Positions 7,643 to 14,598 of a stretch of 49,436 bases of DNA are shown piece after piece. The notes beneath the pieces were generated by a model, which worked only from the letters and a program-made list of their open reading frames with translations, did no database searches and had not been told where the DNA came from. How positions within the stretch are numbered: the stretch's first letter is position 1; each line of letters begins with the position of its first letter. A program made the position numbers and the translations under genes. This DNA comes from BOG-1112 sp964635325 (GTDB lineage: Bacteria > Bdellovibrionota_B > Oligoflexia > Oligoflexales > Bog-1112): assembly GCA_964635325.1 (NCBI GenBank), contig CAZWOL010000016.1:1-49436 (forward strand). Direction: 5' to 3'.

Positions 7643-9532
7643 ATGAATCAATCACGTATGTTTTTGCTATGGGTTTTTTTAGTTTCTTTAGTATTTAGTA
7701 CACCTTCATTTTCGCATTCAGGTGGTCAACTTTTAGGTCACGGTTACGATGAGGAAAAGGGCCAGTATCTTGGTGCTGTCGTTGAAGCTGAAAATGGCAT
7801 CGAATATAGTGGCACACAAAGATCCCGTATCGATACAATCACCGATATAAGTTTTGATCAGCTACTCACCGAACTGGGCGTTAAGACATCAGCCGGATTT
7901 TCAATCGGGATCTTTGATATTAAGGGTGGCATCGACTTTGCTAGCAATATAGCAAAAGATGAGCTCTCAATGAATATTAGCTATATTTTTGAAATTACCG
8001 GCAAGGAGGCTTCACTCAACGGCTTGAGATATACCCCCAAAGCAAAAAAAATTCTCGAAAGCGCCAATCCTGAGAAAAAAAGAAAGTTTTTTGGTCATAA
8101 GTTTGTCAATAGTGTGTCCTTAGGAGGAAAACTCATCGCCTCCGTTGCTATTACCTTTAACAATCGTGAATCGAAAAATGAATTCAAAGGTGCTTTCGAC
8201 ATGAGCATTCCTATGTTCCTAAAGATGCACGCTGAGGGTGGTGCGAAATATAACCAGTTTCGCAAACATGCAAGTATAAAAGTTTCTGCTTTGCAAATTG
8301 GCGGTGATCCAAGTCAGCTTGCGAATATCCTTTTACAATCGAATGATAATCGCGCTCCTATTATAGAGTGTAGCTTTGCAAACCTAAAACCCTGCCAAGA
8401 AACATTTGCAGCTATTATCAATTACGGAAAAAACTTTGGCACTCAGATTGATCCCAAATACGATCCTAGTTCACCTATAGGTTCAGCATACAGTGTTGGA
8501 GATTTAGCCCGGTACAGCGAATCAGGATTAGCAGAAGTTGATGAGACTATGAGTGTCTCTGAATTAAGTGAAGTTATATACCAGCGTGAATCTCTAATCA
8601 AACGCCATCTCTACTATATGAAAGATCGAACTAAGATTGATCAATTGCTTGGCTTAGAGCCCCCTAAGCACGAACATAAACGACTAAGTGACTTGCGCCT
8701 TACAGTTGAAGAACTAATCAACAAGACCATTAAAGTTATTAACACTTGCCATCAATCTCCCGGACTTTGTCTCGATACCGTTGCTAAGCTAGATGAAGAA
8801 AAACTATCGTATAACCATGATGACATAAGCTTTGAGTGGAGTTTTCTAAACTACTGCGAATATTCGAGAGAGGATGTACGCATATCTAATACTATACAAC
8901 GCATTCGAAAATCTATTCAAGATGCCGAACACATGAATTGTCGGGAATTAGAAGAGACCTTACTGGAAATGCCTGCCCTCGATTTATCATTCCAACTAGA
9001 TCAAGGACTAGCACGCATCTCAGATTTACGCCCCCTTGCTGGACTCATTAATCTAAAAAAACTCAACCTGACTAATCAAGCCATCTCATCTCTAAAACCT
9101 TTAGCACGTAGCTGCAATCTACGAACACTCATAGCACCAGGAAATAGCCTGATGAAACTTCCTGATTTAAGCAACTTTCCAGATCTAAGAATCTTAGACC
9201 TATCATTTAATCGAAATATGTTTATTGAATCTTGTTATGATATGAAAAGTTTCGAAAAATCAAAAAATCTACGCTTTGTAAGCGTACGTGAGGCACAATT
9301 TGAGGAAAATCAACGAGATTCTTTCGTTGCCGCAATGAAATTCATTGGTCTTGAATGGTATGTAAATTTGTTTACTTCCAATGAAGATGTTTGTGAAAAA
9401 CGCAGAGTAGATGCTCTTAAAACAGGGGATTTGAGTGAAAAACAGTATCTTTTTTATAAAGAAGAAAAGCTTTGCCCAGCTGAACTGAACATATTCATCC
9501 CTAGCAGCGACGTTCTTGCTTTGGACTACTAA
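7643..9532 (+). CDS. MACPF-like pore-forming protein with leucine-rich repeats
   Basis: 629-residue exported protein. The ATG at 7643 follows AGGAATTCCTT, a good ribosome-binding site, and opens a signal peptide ending near SFS (residue 24). An upstream in-frame ATG (7574) has neither. The opening 'LLGHGYDEEKGQYLG' resembles the start of MACPF/SNTX-type proteins. FGHKF at residues 150-154, then six residues and GG (161-162), matches the MACPF signature (aromatic-G-T-H-aromatic-x6-GG) with two substitutions. 'SALQIGGDPSQL' is also found in this fold. Residues about 445-525 form several leucine-rich repeats ('LKKLNLTNQAISSL', 'LRILDLSFN'). Family members form oligomeric membrane pores; leucine-rich repeats usually bind targets. 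The next gene is a shorter relative. The pore-forming role is inferred from motifs; LRR and export are clearer. Confidence 0.68.
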   Translation: MNQSRMFLLWVFLVSLVFSTPSFSHSGGQLLGHGYDEEKGQYLGAVVEAENGIEYSGTQRSRIDTITDISFDQLLTELGVKTSAGFSIGIFDIKGGIDFASNIAKDELSMNISYIFEITGKEASLNGLRYTPKAKKILESANPEKKRKFFGHKFVNSVSLGGKLIASVAITFNNRESKNEFKGAFDMSIPMFLKMHAEGGAKYNQFRKHASIKVSALQIGGDPSQLANILLQSNDNRAPIIECSFANLKPCQETFAAIINYGKNFGTQIDPKYDPSSPIGSAYSVGDLARYSESGLAEVDETMSVSELSEVIYQRESLIKRHLYYMKDRTKIDQLLGLEPPKHEHKRLSDLRLTVEELINKTIKVINTCHQSPGLCLDTVAKLDEEKLSYNHDDISFEWSFLNYCEYSREDVRISNTIQRIRKSIQDAEHMNCRELEETLLEMPALDLSFQLDQGLARISDLRPLAGLINLKKLNLTNQAISSLKPLARSCNLRTLIAPGNSLMKLPDLSNFPDLRILDLSFNRNMFIESCYDMKSFEKSKNLRFVSVREAQFEENQRDSFVAAMKFIGLEWYVNLFTSNEDVCEKRRVDALKTGDLSEKQYLFYKEEKLCPAELNIFIPSSDVLALDY

Positions 9533-9543
9533 TAGTCTCATCT

Positions 9544-9567
9544 TGCAGTTGCCACATTTAAACTGCA
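9544..9567. repeat. Inverted repeat between the two MACPF-like genes
   Basis: TGCAGTT (9544-9550) and AACTGCA (9561-9567) are perfect arms around a 10-base loop, 11 bases after the preceding stop. No T-run follows. It is the third intergenic hairpin of this gene block. Confidence 0.4.
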
Positions 9568-9641
9568 GTAACTAGACGTAATCTTAGATAAAGAAGCACG
9601 GCTCGCCATATGACAAGCCCACAATTAAACTAATTCATTTT

Positions 9642-10514
9642 TTGGGACTAAATTTGATTTTTATCACTCAAGCTATGTTAGTTTTAGCTCTTGTTGAAGC
9701 AGCTATTCTACCAACGGCCTACTCGCTTGGAGTAGGCTACAATAGCGCAACAAAAAAAACCAAAGACAAATGCTTTGCAGACTTATCTTTTTCCTATGCA
9801 GGGTCTAGCCAAGCAAATTTGAATCTTGCCAGAACAGAAGACTACACAATTTCAACTACAGATACCTCAGCATCTGCAGGATCTTCAACCGGAGGAGCCC
9901 TCTTAGGCGTCAGTGGAGACTTTTCTGTTCATCAAACAATAAACGACAAGGCGAAATCGTTCAGCTTCGCGCTCGAGTGGAATATTCAATTAAAGGAACA
10001 AATTCTCAAAGAATATGAACTGAGTTCGCTAGGAGAAAAGATCCTTGAAGATCTCCCAGGGCGCTATCAGGGTCGTTTTTGGTTATGGCCTCCCTTTGTA
10101 CAATCCTGCGGTGATCAGGTGATCGATCGCATTATTTACGGTGGAAAACTTAGCTTGACCATAACGGTGACAAGTCAAGAGATCATTGGATCTACGACGG
10201 AGATACGTGAATATGTCGTCAAAGTTTTATTCTCTAAAAAGAAAAAATCTCAAACGAAAACCCATCACCAGCATCACCAAGACCTTCTAATTAAAATTGA
10301 AGCCAGGCAAATCGGTGGAGATAGCGCTTCTTTCGTCGAACGTTTCGGATCGCAGCCCATATGTCATACTGATGATTTAGAGCATTGCTCGAATCAATTG
10401 GACAATCTAATAGAATATCTCCGCATAGATTTCCCTGAGCAGTTGAAAGCAAATCCAGAAGTCTTGGATTTTTCGTCAAAATCTTATAGTGAAGTATCTT
10501 ATGTATTGCTTTAA
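9642..10514 (+). CDS. Short MACPF-like protein, paralogue of the preceding gene
   Basis: 290-residue exported protein. No ATG fits well: TTG at 9642 gives a hydrophobic N terminus, ATG at 9675 a shorter one, and neither has a clear ribosome-binding site. Similarity to the preceding protein is visible throughout. 'YSLGVGYNSATKKTK' aligns with 'LLGHGYDEEKGQYLG'. CGDQV (156-160) plus six residues and GG (167-168) aligns with the FGHKF-x6-GG signature, including 'GGKLSLTITV' against 'GGKLIASVAI'. 'EARQIGGDSASF' aligns with 'SALQIGGDPSQL'. It lacks the leucine-rich C terminus and has lost the aromatic and His residues of the signature. A His-rich, Lys-rich loop (about residues 200-215) is unusual. 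It may be a second pore subunit or a modulator of the first. The next gene overlaps its end. Confidence 0.58.
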   Translation: MGLNLIFITQAMLVLALVEAAILPTAYSLGVGYNSATKKTKDKCFADLSFSYAGSSQANLNLARTEDYTISTTDTSASAGSSTGGALLGVSGDFSVHQTINDKAKSFSFALEWNIQLKEQILKEYELSSLGEKILEDLPGRYQGRFWLWPPFVQSCGDQVIDRIIYGGKLSLTITVTSQEIIGSTTEIREYVVKVLFSKKKKSQTKTHHQHHQDLLIKIEARQIGGDSASFVERFGSQPICHTDDLEHCSNQLDNLIEYLRIDFPEQLKANPEVLDFSSKSYSEVSYVLL

Positions 10515-11268
10515 TTTAAAAAAAATCACTTTAGCCGCTATTTTGGCGCTCACTGTCACAGTCCCCGTTTGGTTCTATACGCAATCAAATAAGGATAATT
10601 CTAAACATTCAATTGCGGATGACAGCCATAATCAGGTTTCTTCTAAGCTCGATCTGACAGCGAAAACGAAAGCATATACAACGGCTGCTGTTGAACACAT
10701 TCGAGAATTAGCTAAGCAAGACGAATTGCAAAATATTGTCAAAAATTACAAGCTTCATCGGTCGAATATTTTCTTCGACGAGTCAATATTTTTTCAAAAC
10801 CTTTCTCTCACATCCAATCAGCGAAGCAAACTTTTCAACGAACTTGAAAATGAATCCTTGTTAGATAGCATTGTCTTTTCTAAAGATGACAACGACGAAA
10901 ATGTACCGCCTCTATTAGAACAGCGAATGGCGATTATAGATTTTTTGGAAAGCTACGCATTGCATCATAATAAATCCGATGAAAATCGCATATGGATTCG
11001 CGATGCACTTGCGAAACATCTCGAGACAAGCATAGCTAACAATCTCTCAATGCAAGCCAAGCGTATCCTAGTCGCGGAGCGCATCGACCTCTTACAAACT
11101 TTGACACGCCTAGACCCTCAGAAAGCTCTAGACACTCTCAGCGCAATGCCGAGAGTGATTCAAGAAAAGATCCTGATTGGTTACTATCATGGTCTTGAGG
11201 CATCGCATTTGGATAAAGATGAATATCAAGACTGGATACATCGCGTGCAACTCATCTTAGATCGATAG
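10501..11268 (+). CDS. Membrane-anchored helical protein of unknown function
   Basis: 255 residues; not recognised. The ATG at 10501 overlaps the end of the preceding gene by 14 bases (a GTG at 10489 is possible), so translational coupling is likely. A single N-terminal membrane segment or uncleaved signal ('ITLAAILALTVTVPVWFY') precedes a charged, mostly helical domain with no cysteines and no motif I can name. Tight coupling to a pore-forming candidate suggests an accessory, chaperone or self-protection role, but this is position-based inference only. It is the last gene of the + strand block and converges with kdsA. Confidence 0.6.
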   Translation: MYCFNLKKITLAAILALTVTVPVWFYTQSNKDNSKHSIADDSHNQVSSKLDLTAKTKAYTTAAVEHIRELAKQDELQNIVKNYKLHRSNIFFDESIFFQNLSLTSNQRSKLFNELENESLLDSIVFSKDDNDENVPPLLEQRMAIIDFLESYALHHNKSDENRIWIRDALAKHLETSIANNLSMQAKRILVAERIDLLQTLTRLDPQKALDTLSAMPRVIQEKILIGYYHGLEASHLDKDEYQDWIHRVQLILDR

Positions 11269-11275
11269 CACTTGC

Positions 11276-11310
11276 GGGTAAGGGAGCGCCTTCATTGCTG
11301 CGCCCTGCCC
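11276..11310. terminator. GC-rich hairpin between convergent genes
   Basis: AGGG-A-GCGC (11281-11289) pairs with GCGC-CCT (11300-11306), extended by an outer GGG (11276-11278) with CCC (11308-11310). It exactly fills the space between the stop of the + strand block and the kdsA stop. A bidirectional stop signal is plausible, but neither side has a T-run. Confidence 0.35.
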
Positions 11311-12162
11311 CTAATGCGCACCAAAACTTGCGTCTATTTTCTGCCACTCTCGCGCTTGTTGCCAAATGGAAACGAGCTGAGTCAAAAGAGCTTCTGCCTG
11401 CTGAATGTTCAACTGTGCACCTGCATCGCTCTTTGCGTGAGTTGGATCTGGATGCACTTCCATGAAGAAGCCTGATAATTTGCCCGTCGCAGCAGCAGCC
11501 CGCGCTAAGACTGGAGCAAACTCTCTCGTATAGCTTGAGGTTGAGTCTCCACCTTTGCCAGGACGTTGGGTGCTATGCGTGATGTCAAAGATGAGTGGAA
11601 CCTGACTTTCCTGCATGATGGCAAATGAGCGCATGTCGACTACAAGGTCACTGTAACCGAAGCAGGTTCCACGTTCGGTAAGGGCGATCGATGGAGTATG
11701 AGCTCCTTCTAGTTCAGCTGCAGCCTTTGCTTTGTTAACAACGTGAACCATCGCTGCTGGGGACATGAATTGTCCTTTTTTGATATTCACAAACTTCTTA
11801 GAGCGCACTGCAGCTGTAACCAAATCGGTCTGCCTGCACAAGAAAGCTGGGATCTGCAAAGCATCTACCGCGGAGCTGAGCTCCTGCACTTGATAGACTT
11901 CATGCACATCTGTAATAGTTTTGCAGTGATAGCGCGACTGAATATCTGAAAACCACCCAAGCACCTTTTGCATACCTGGACCACGATAGCTATCGATGGA
12001 TTGGCGGTTAGCTTTATCAAAGCTACTTTTGAATATGAGGGAGAACTTCAGCTTTTGGCTAAGGGCTGTCAACGCAGAAGCAACCTCATCCATCATAGCG
12101 AAAGATTCCGCCACACAGGGTCCGGCGATAATAATCAATTGATCTGATTTTAAGTCGACCAT
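11311..12162 (-). CDS. kdsA: 3-deoxy-8-phosphooctulonate synthase
   Basis: Condenses arabinose 5-phosphate with phosphoenolpyruvate to Kdo-8-phosphate, the first committed step to the Kdo of LPS inner core; cytoplasmic. The 283 residues span the whole family: 'LIIIAGPCVAES' near the N terminus, 'FKSSFDKANR' near 45, 'GPGM' near 62, 'TDVHE' near 84, 'ITHSTQRPG' near 195, and the C-terminal 'MEVHPDPTHAKSDAGAQL' near 235. The ATG at 12162 follows AGGAAAAACA. A sigma-70-like promoter lies just upstream. It shows that the cell makes Kdo-containing LPS, as does hldE nearby. Confidence 0.95.
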   Translation of the reverse strand: MVDLKSDQLIIIAGPCVAESFAMMDEVASALTALSQKLKFSLIFKSSFDKANRQSIDSYRGPGMQKVLGWFSDIQSRYHCKTITDVHEVYQVQELSSAVDALQIPAFLCRQTDLVTAAVRSKKFVNIKKGQFMSPAAMVHVVNKAKAAAELEGAHTPSIALTERGTCFGYSDLVVDMRSFAIMQESQVPLIFDITHSTQRPGKGGDSTSSYTREFAPVLARAAAATGKLSGFFMEVHPDPTHAKSDAGAQLNIQQAEALLTQLVSIWQQAREWQKIDASFGAH

Positions 12163-12171
12163 TGTTTTTCC

Positions 12172-12270
12172 TATAGTGAGAAGATCTCAAGTCCCCATAT
12201 ATAAGAGGACTTTTGTCTTTTTGCAATCTTGGCAAAGCGAATTGTGGACGGAATATGGAATCTCACTATA
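12172..12270. repeat. Paired 10-bp inverted repeat in the kdsA/tRNA-Phe gap
   Basis: TATAGTGAGA (12172-12181) and TCTCACTATA (12261-12270) are perfect reverse complements 79 bases apart, flanking the kdsA promoter and ending just before the tRNA-Phe promoter. They could be a two-site operator for a dimeric regulator, or chance. Confidence 0.3.
12198..12226 (-). promoter_or_regulatory. Likely sigma-70 promoter of kdsA
   Basis: On the minus strand TTGCAA (12226-12221) and TATATA (12203-12198) are separated by exactly 17 bases. The initiation point would fall near 12190, about 30 bases before the kdsA start. The -10 box sits in the loop of a small hairpin (AAGTCC / GGACTT). Confidence 0.5.
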
Positions 12271-12278
12271 ATCTTCAA

Positions 12279-12307
12279 TTGACTATTAAATTTTGTCATC
12301 GTAAGTT
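12279..12307 (+). promoter_or_regulatory. Likely sigma-70 promoter of tRNA-Phe
   Basis: TTGACT (12279-12284) and TAAGTT (12302-12307) are spaced by 17 bases, placing initiation about 14 bases before the mature tRNA 5' end. The -35 box is close to consensus and the -10 box is weaker. Confidence 0.45.
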
Positions 12308-12327
12308 CAAAAACCTTTGAAGCTAAA

Positions 12328-12403
12328 GGCGCTTTAGCTCAGTCGGTAGAGCAATGGACTGAAAATCCATGTGTCCCCGGTTCGATTCCGGGAGGCGCCA
12401 CCA
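12328..12403 (+). tRNA. tRNA-Phe (GAA)
   Basis: 76 bases with encoded CCA. The acceptor GGCGCTT pairs with AGGCGCC (one G-U), the D arm is AGCTCAG...GAGC, the anticodon stem ATGGA/TCCAT holds GAA, and the T arm is CCCGG-TTCGATT-CCGGG. secG follows by 29 bases and may share the transcript. Confidence 0.97.
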
Positions 12404-12432
12404 CTTCAAAGGGATAACAAGCGCAGGTATGT

Positions 12433-12756
12433 ATGGAAATCTTAGTTGTTGCCTTACACATTACGGTCGCCTTATTCATGATCTTGGTTGTCCTTGTTCA
12501 AGGAGGTAACCAAGGTGGAGTTGGGGCTGCTTTTGGCGGCGGAAATACCCAGGGTGTTTTCGGTGCTACGGGTGCTACGTCTTTCTTAGGTAAATTGACC
12601 TATGGAGCGGCACTTATTTTCATGATTACATCTATCGCCCTCGTTATGACGAAAGGCGGTCATGAAATTGGCCTTAAAGAGAAGCTCGAAAAACAACATA
12701 CGGAAGAGCCAGCCTCTCCTCCCGAGGGTGCTCCCCTTGAAGGAACAGCAAACTAG
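12433..12756 (+). CDS. secG: Preprotein translocase subunit SecG
   Basis: Small inner-membrane subunit of the SecYEG channel. 107 residues with two membrane segments (about 3-22 and 54-75) separated by the diagnostic glycine-rich loop 'GGVGAAFGGGNTQGVFG'. The C-terminal tail is charged and proline-rich. It lies between two tRNA genes, a frequent setting for secG in proteobacteria. Confidence 0.95.
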   Translation: MEILVVALHITVALFMILVVLVQGGNQGGVGAAFGGGNTQGVFGATGATSFLGKLTYGAALIFMITSIALVMTKGGHEIGLKEKLEKQHTEEPASPPEGAPLEGTAN

Positions 12757-12777
12757 CTTCTACGTTTGTTAATATTT

Positions 12778-12862
12778 GCGAAGATGGTGGAATTGGTAGA
12801 CACGTACGCTTGAGGGGCGTATGCCGCAAGGTGTGAGGGTTCAAGTCCCTCTCTTCGCACCA
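12778..12862 (+). tRNA. tRNA-Leu (GAG)
   Basis: 85-base class II tRNA with encoded CCA. GCGAAGA pairs perfectly with TCTTCGC, the anticodon stem TACGC/GCGTA holds loop TTGAGGG (anticodon GAG), a long variable arm follows (TGCCGCAAGGTGT), and the T arm is GAGGG-TTCAAGT-CCCTC. It begins 21 bases after the secG stop. Confidence 0.97.
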
Positions 12863-12868
12863 CTTTTT

Positions 12869-12906
12869 AAAAAAGCCGATGGAAGAAATTCCGTCGGCTT
12901 TTTTTT
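12869..12906. terminator. Bidirectional rho-independent terminator
   Basis: AAAAAGCCGA-T-GGAA pairs with TTCC-G-TCGGCTTTTT, with a GAAA loop. A T-run follows on each strand, so it can end the + transcript after tRNA-Leu and the minus transcript of hldE, which stops at 12915. Confidence 0.88.
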
Positions 12907-12914
12907 GTCTCGCG

Positions 12915-14399
12915 TCAGATATCCGTCGAACTAAGGCGCGCTAAAATTAGAGATGTCGAAAGCCCAGGAACGAGTTCTATCGTTTTGACAGATCCCCCCT
13001 TGGATCTAACATGTTGAGCACCAACGATGTCGTCTTCCTTGTAATCCGCCCCCTTGACTAAAATATCTGGAGACAGAGACTCAATCAGATTAAGTGGCGT
13101 CGTTTCAGGAAATGGAATGACATAGTCCACACACGCCAATGCAGAGAGCAGACGCATTCGATGCTCTAGAGTCACAATGGGGCGCTTAGGGCCCTTGATT
13201 TGCGAAATGGAATCATCTGTATTGACGCCAACAACCAGAAGGTCTCCGAGCATCTTCGCTTTTTCAAGATAGTCGACATGTCCAGCATGCAAGATATCAA
13301 AGCAACCATTGGTGAAGACAACTTGCGCGGTTGATGCGTGCAGTTTAGCAGCCAGATCTGAAACATTTTCGCGGAGAACAATTTTTGAAGTCGATAGTGC
13401 GGAATGCGTAGCGTTATGACCTGCTCCATCGATGAGCGCAGCCTTGTGAAGTTCCTCTGCAGTGATCGCCTGTGTTCCCCACTTACCCACAACTATACCT
13501 GCAGCTAATGTGGCAAGAGTGAGTACAGTTTCAGTAGGAATTTGAGATGCTAATCCCACAGCCAAAACTGCTGCAACCGTATCTCCAGCTCCAGAAACAT
13601 CAAAGACTTCTTTCGCCTGGGCTTTTTTGTAAATCGGGGCTTTCGCTTTATCCTTGGGAACAAAAAACATCCCCTGTGGTCCCATAGTTACAAGGACATC
13701 ATTGAGTTCAAACTGCTCTTGCAGACGTTGACCTAAATGTTCTGCACTGAGACCACAGTCTTCGTCCAAACCTAAGGCGACATAGCACTCGCGTAGGTTT
13801 GGAGTCATAACAGTGCAACCTTGGTAGCGGCTAAAATCGACGCCCTTAGGGTCGACGACGCAGGGGATTTTGCGTTCACGTGCAACGCTGAAGATATTTG
13901 CAAGCAACTCTCGAGGCAGCAGTCCTTTGCCGTAGTCGCTGATCAAAATCGCATCAAAATCAGAGCTCCTCAAACCATTGAGCAAACGTTCCTGATATTC
14001 TGCTTCGAGGGCATGTATGCGTTCCCAATCCACTCGAATCATTTGTTGGTGAGAAGCTGAGATCCTGGTTTTGCGATTCGTCGGACGATCATGGACACAG
14101 ATCACTGACTGGGTGTCTACTCCGTCGGTCTCTAAGAGCTTGAAAAGAATGTCTGCAGCATCATCTTTTCCACAAACACCAAATAAGGATGCTTTAGCAC
14201 CAACAAGACTAATATTGCGTGCTGCATTCGCAGAGCCCCCAGCAGAATGAGAGGTCTGTTTTACAAGGTGTACGGGGACAGGAGCTTCCGGAGAAATGCG
14301 GGAGACAGTTCCATCCAAATATTCATCTAAAATGATGTCCCCAATCACAGCGATACGAACTGGAGAACTATTGTTGATCCAAGGCAGGATCGTCTTCAT
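12915..14399 (-). CDS. hldE: Bifunctional heptose kinase / ADP-heptose synthase HldE
   Basis: Makes ADP-heptose for LPS inner core in two domains. The N-terminal ribokinase-like domain (about 1-320) phosphorylates heptose 7-phosphate: 'VIGDIILDEYLDG', 'GGSANAARNISLVG' and the catalytic 'GAGDT' near 270. The C-terminal cytidylyltransferase-like domain (about 345-485) adds AMP: 'FTNGCFDILHAGHVDYL' with the HxGH motif near 370, and 'VNTDDSI'. The 494-residue length matches fused HldE. The ATG at 14399 follows GAAAGGATTTTTAGC. It shares a bidirectional terminator with the secG/tRNA-Leu transcript. The intact bifunctional form means no separate HldA/HldC is needed. Confidence 0.95.
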   Translation of the reverse strand: MKTILPWINNSSPVRIAVIGDIILDEYLDGTVSRISPEAPVPVHLVKQTSHSAGGSANAARNISLVGAKASLFGVCGKDDAADILFKLLETDGVDTQSVICVHDRPTNRKTRISASHQQMIRVDWERIHALEAEYQERLLNGLRSSDFDAILISDYGKGLLPRELLANIFSVARERKIPCVVDPKGVDFSRYQGCTVMTPNLRECYVALGLDEDCGLSAEHLGQRLQEQFELNDVLVTMGPQGMFFVPKDKAKAPIYKKAQAKEVFDVSGAGDTVAAVLAVGLASQIPTETVLTLATLAAGIVVGKWGTQAITAEELHKAALIDGAGHNATHSALSTSKIVLRENVSDLAAKLHASTAQVVFTNGCFDILHAGHVDYLEKAKMLGDLLVVGVNTDDSISQIKGPKRPIVTLEHRMRLLSALACVDYVIPFPETTPLNLIESLSPDILVKGADYKEDDIVGAQHVRSKGGSVKTIELVPGLSTSLILARLSSTDI

Positions 14400-14546
14400 G
14401 CTAAAAATCCTTTCGAAGATTCTTCACGCTATACGATGCCAGTATTTTGGCAATACGTCACGGGCTTGACGCAAGTCGACAACTATACAGCAAGGACAAT
14501 TCTTCGCTACACACAATATATACTTTCATTTAAGCATGTTAGAAAT

Positions 14547-14562
14547 CGGCATGGTCTTTGCT
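14547..14562 (+). promoter_or_regulatory. Sigma-54 promoter of the flagellar operon
   Basis: CGGCATGGTCTTTGCT fits the -24/-12 consensus TGGCAYR-N4-TTGCW at all but the first base: GG at 14548-14549 and GC at 14560-14561 are separated by exactly 10 bases. Initiation is expected near 14573, about 25 bases before the TPR gene start. The second gene of the operon encodes a sigma-54 activator. Confidence 0.72.
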
Positions 14563-14598
14563 TTTCATTGAACTGAGATCAACTATTTGCATGGACTT

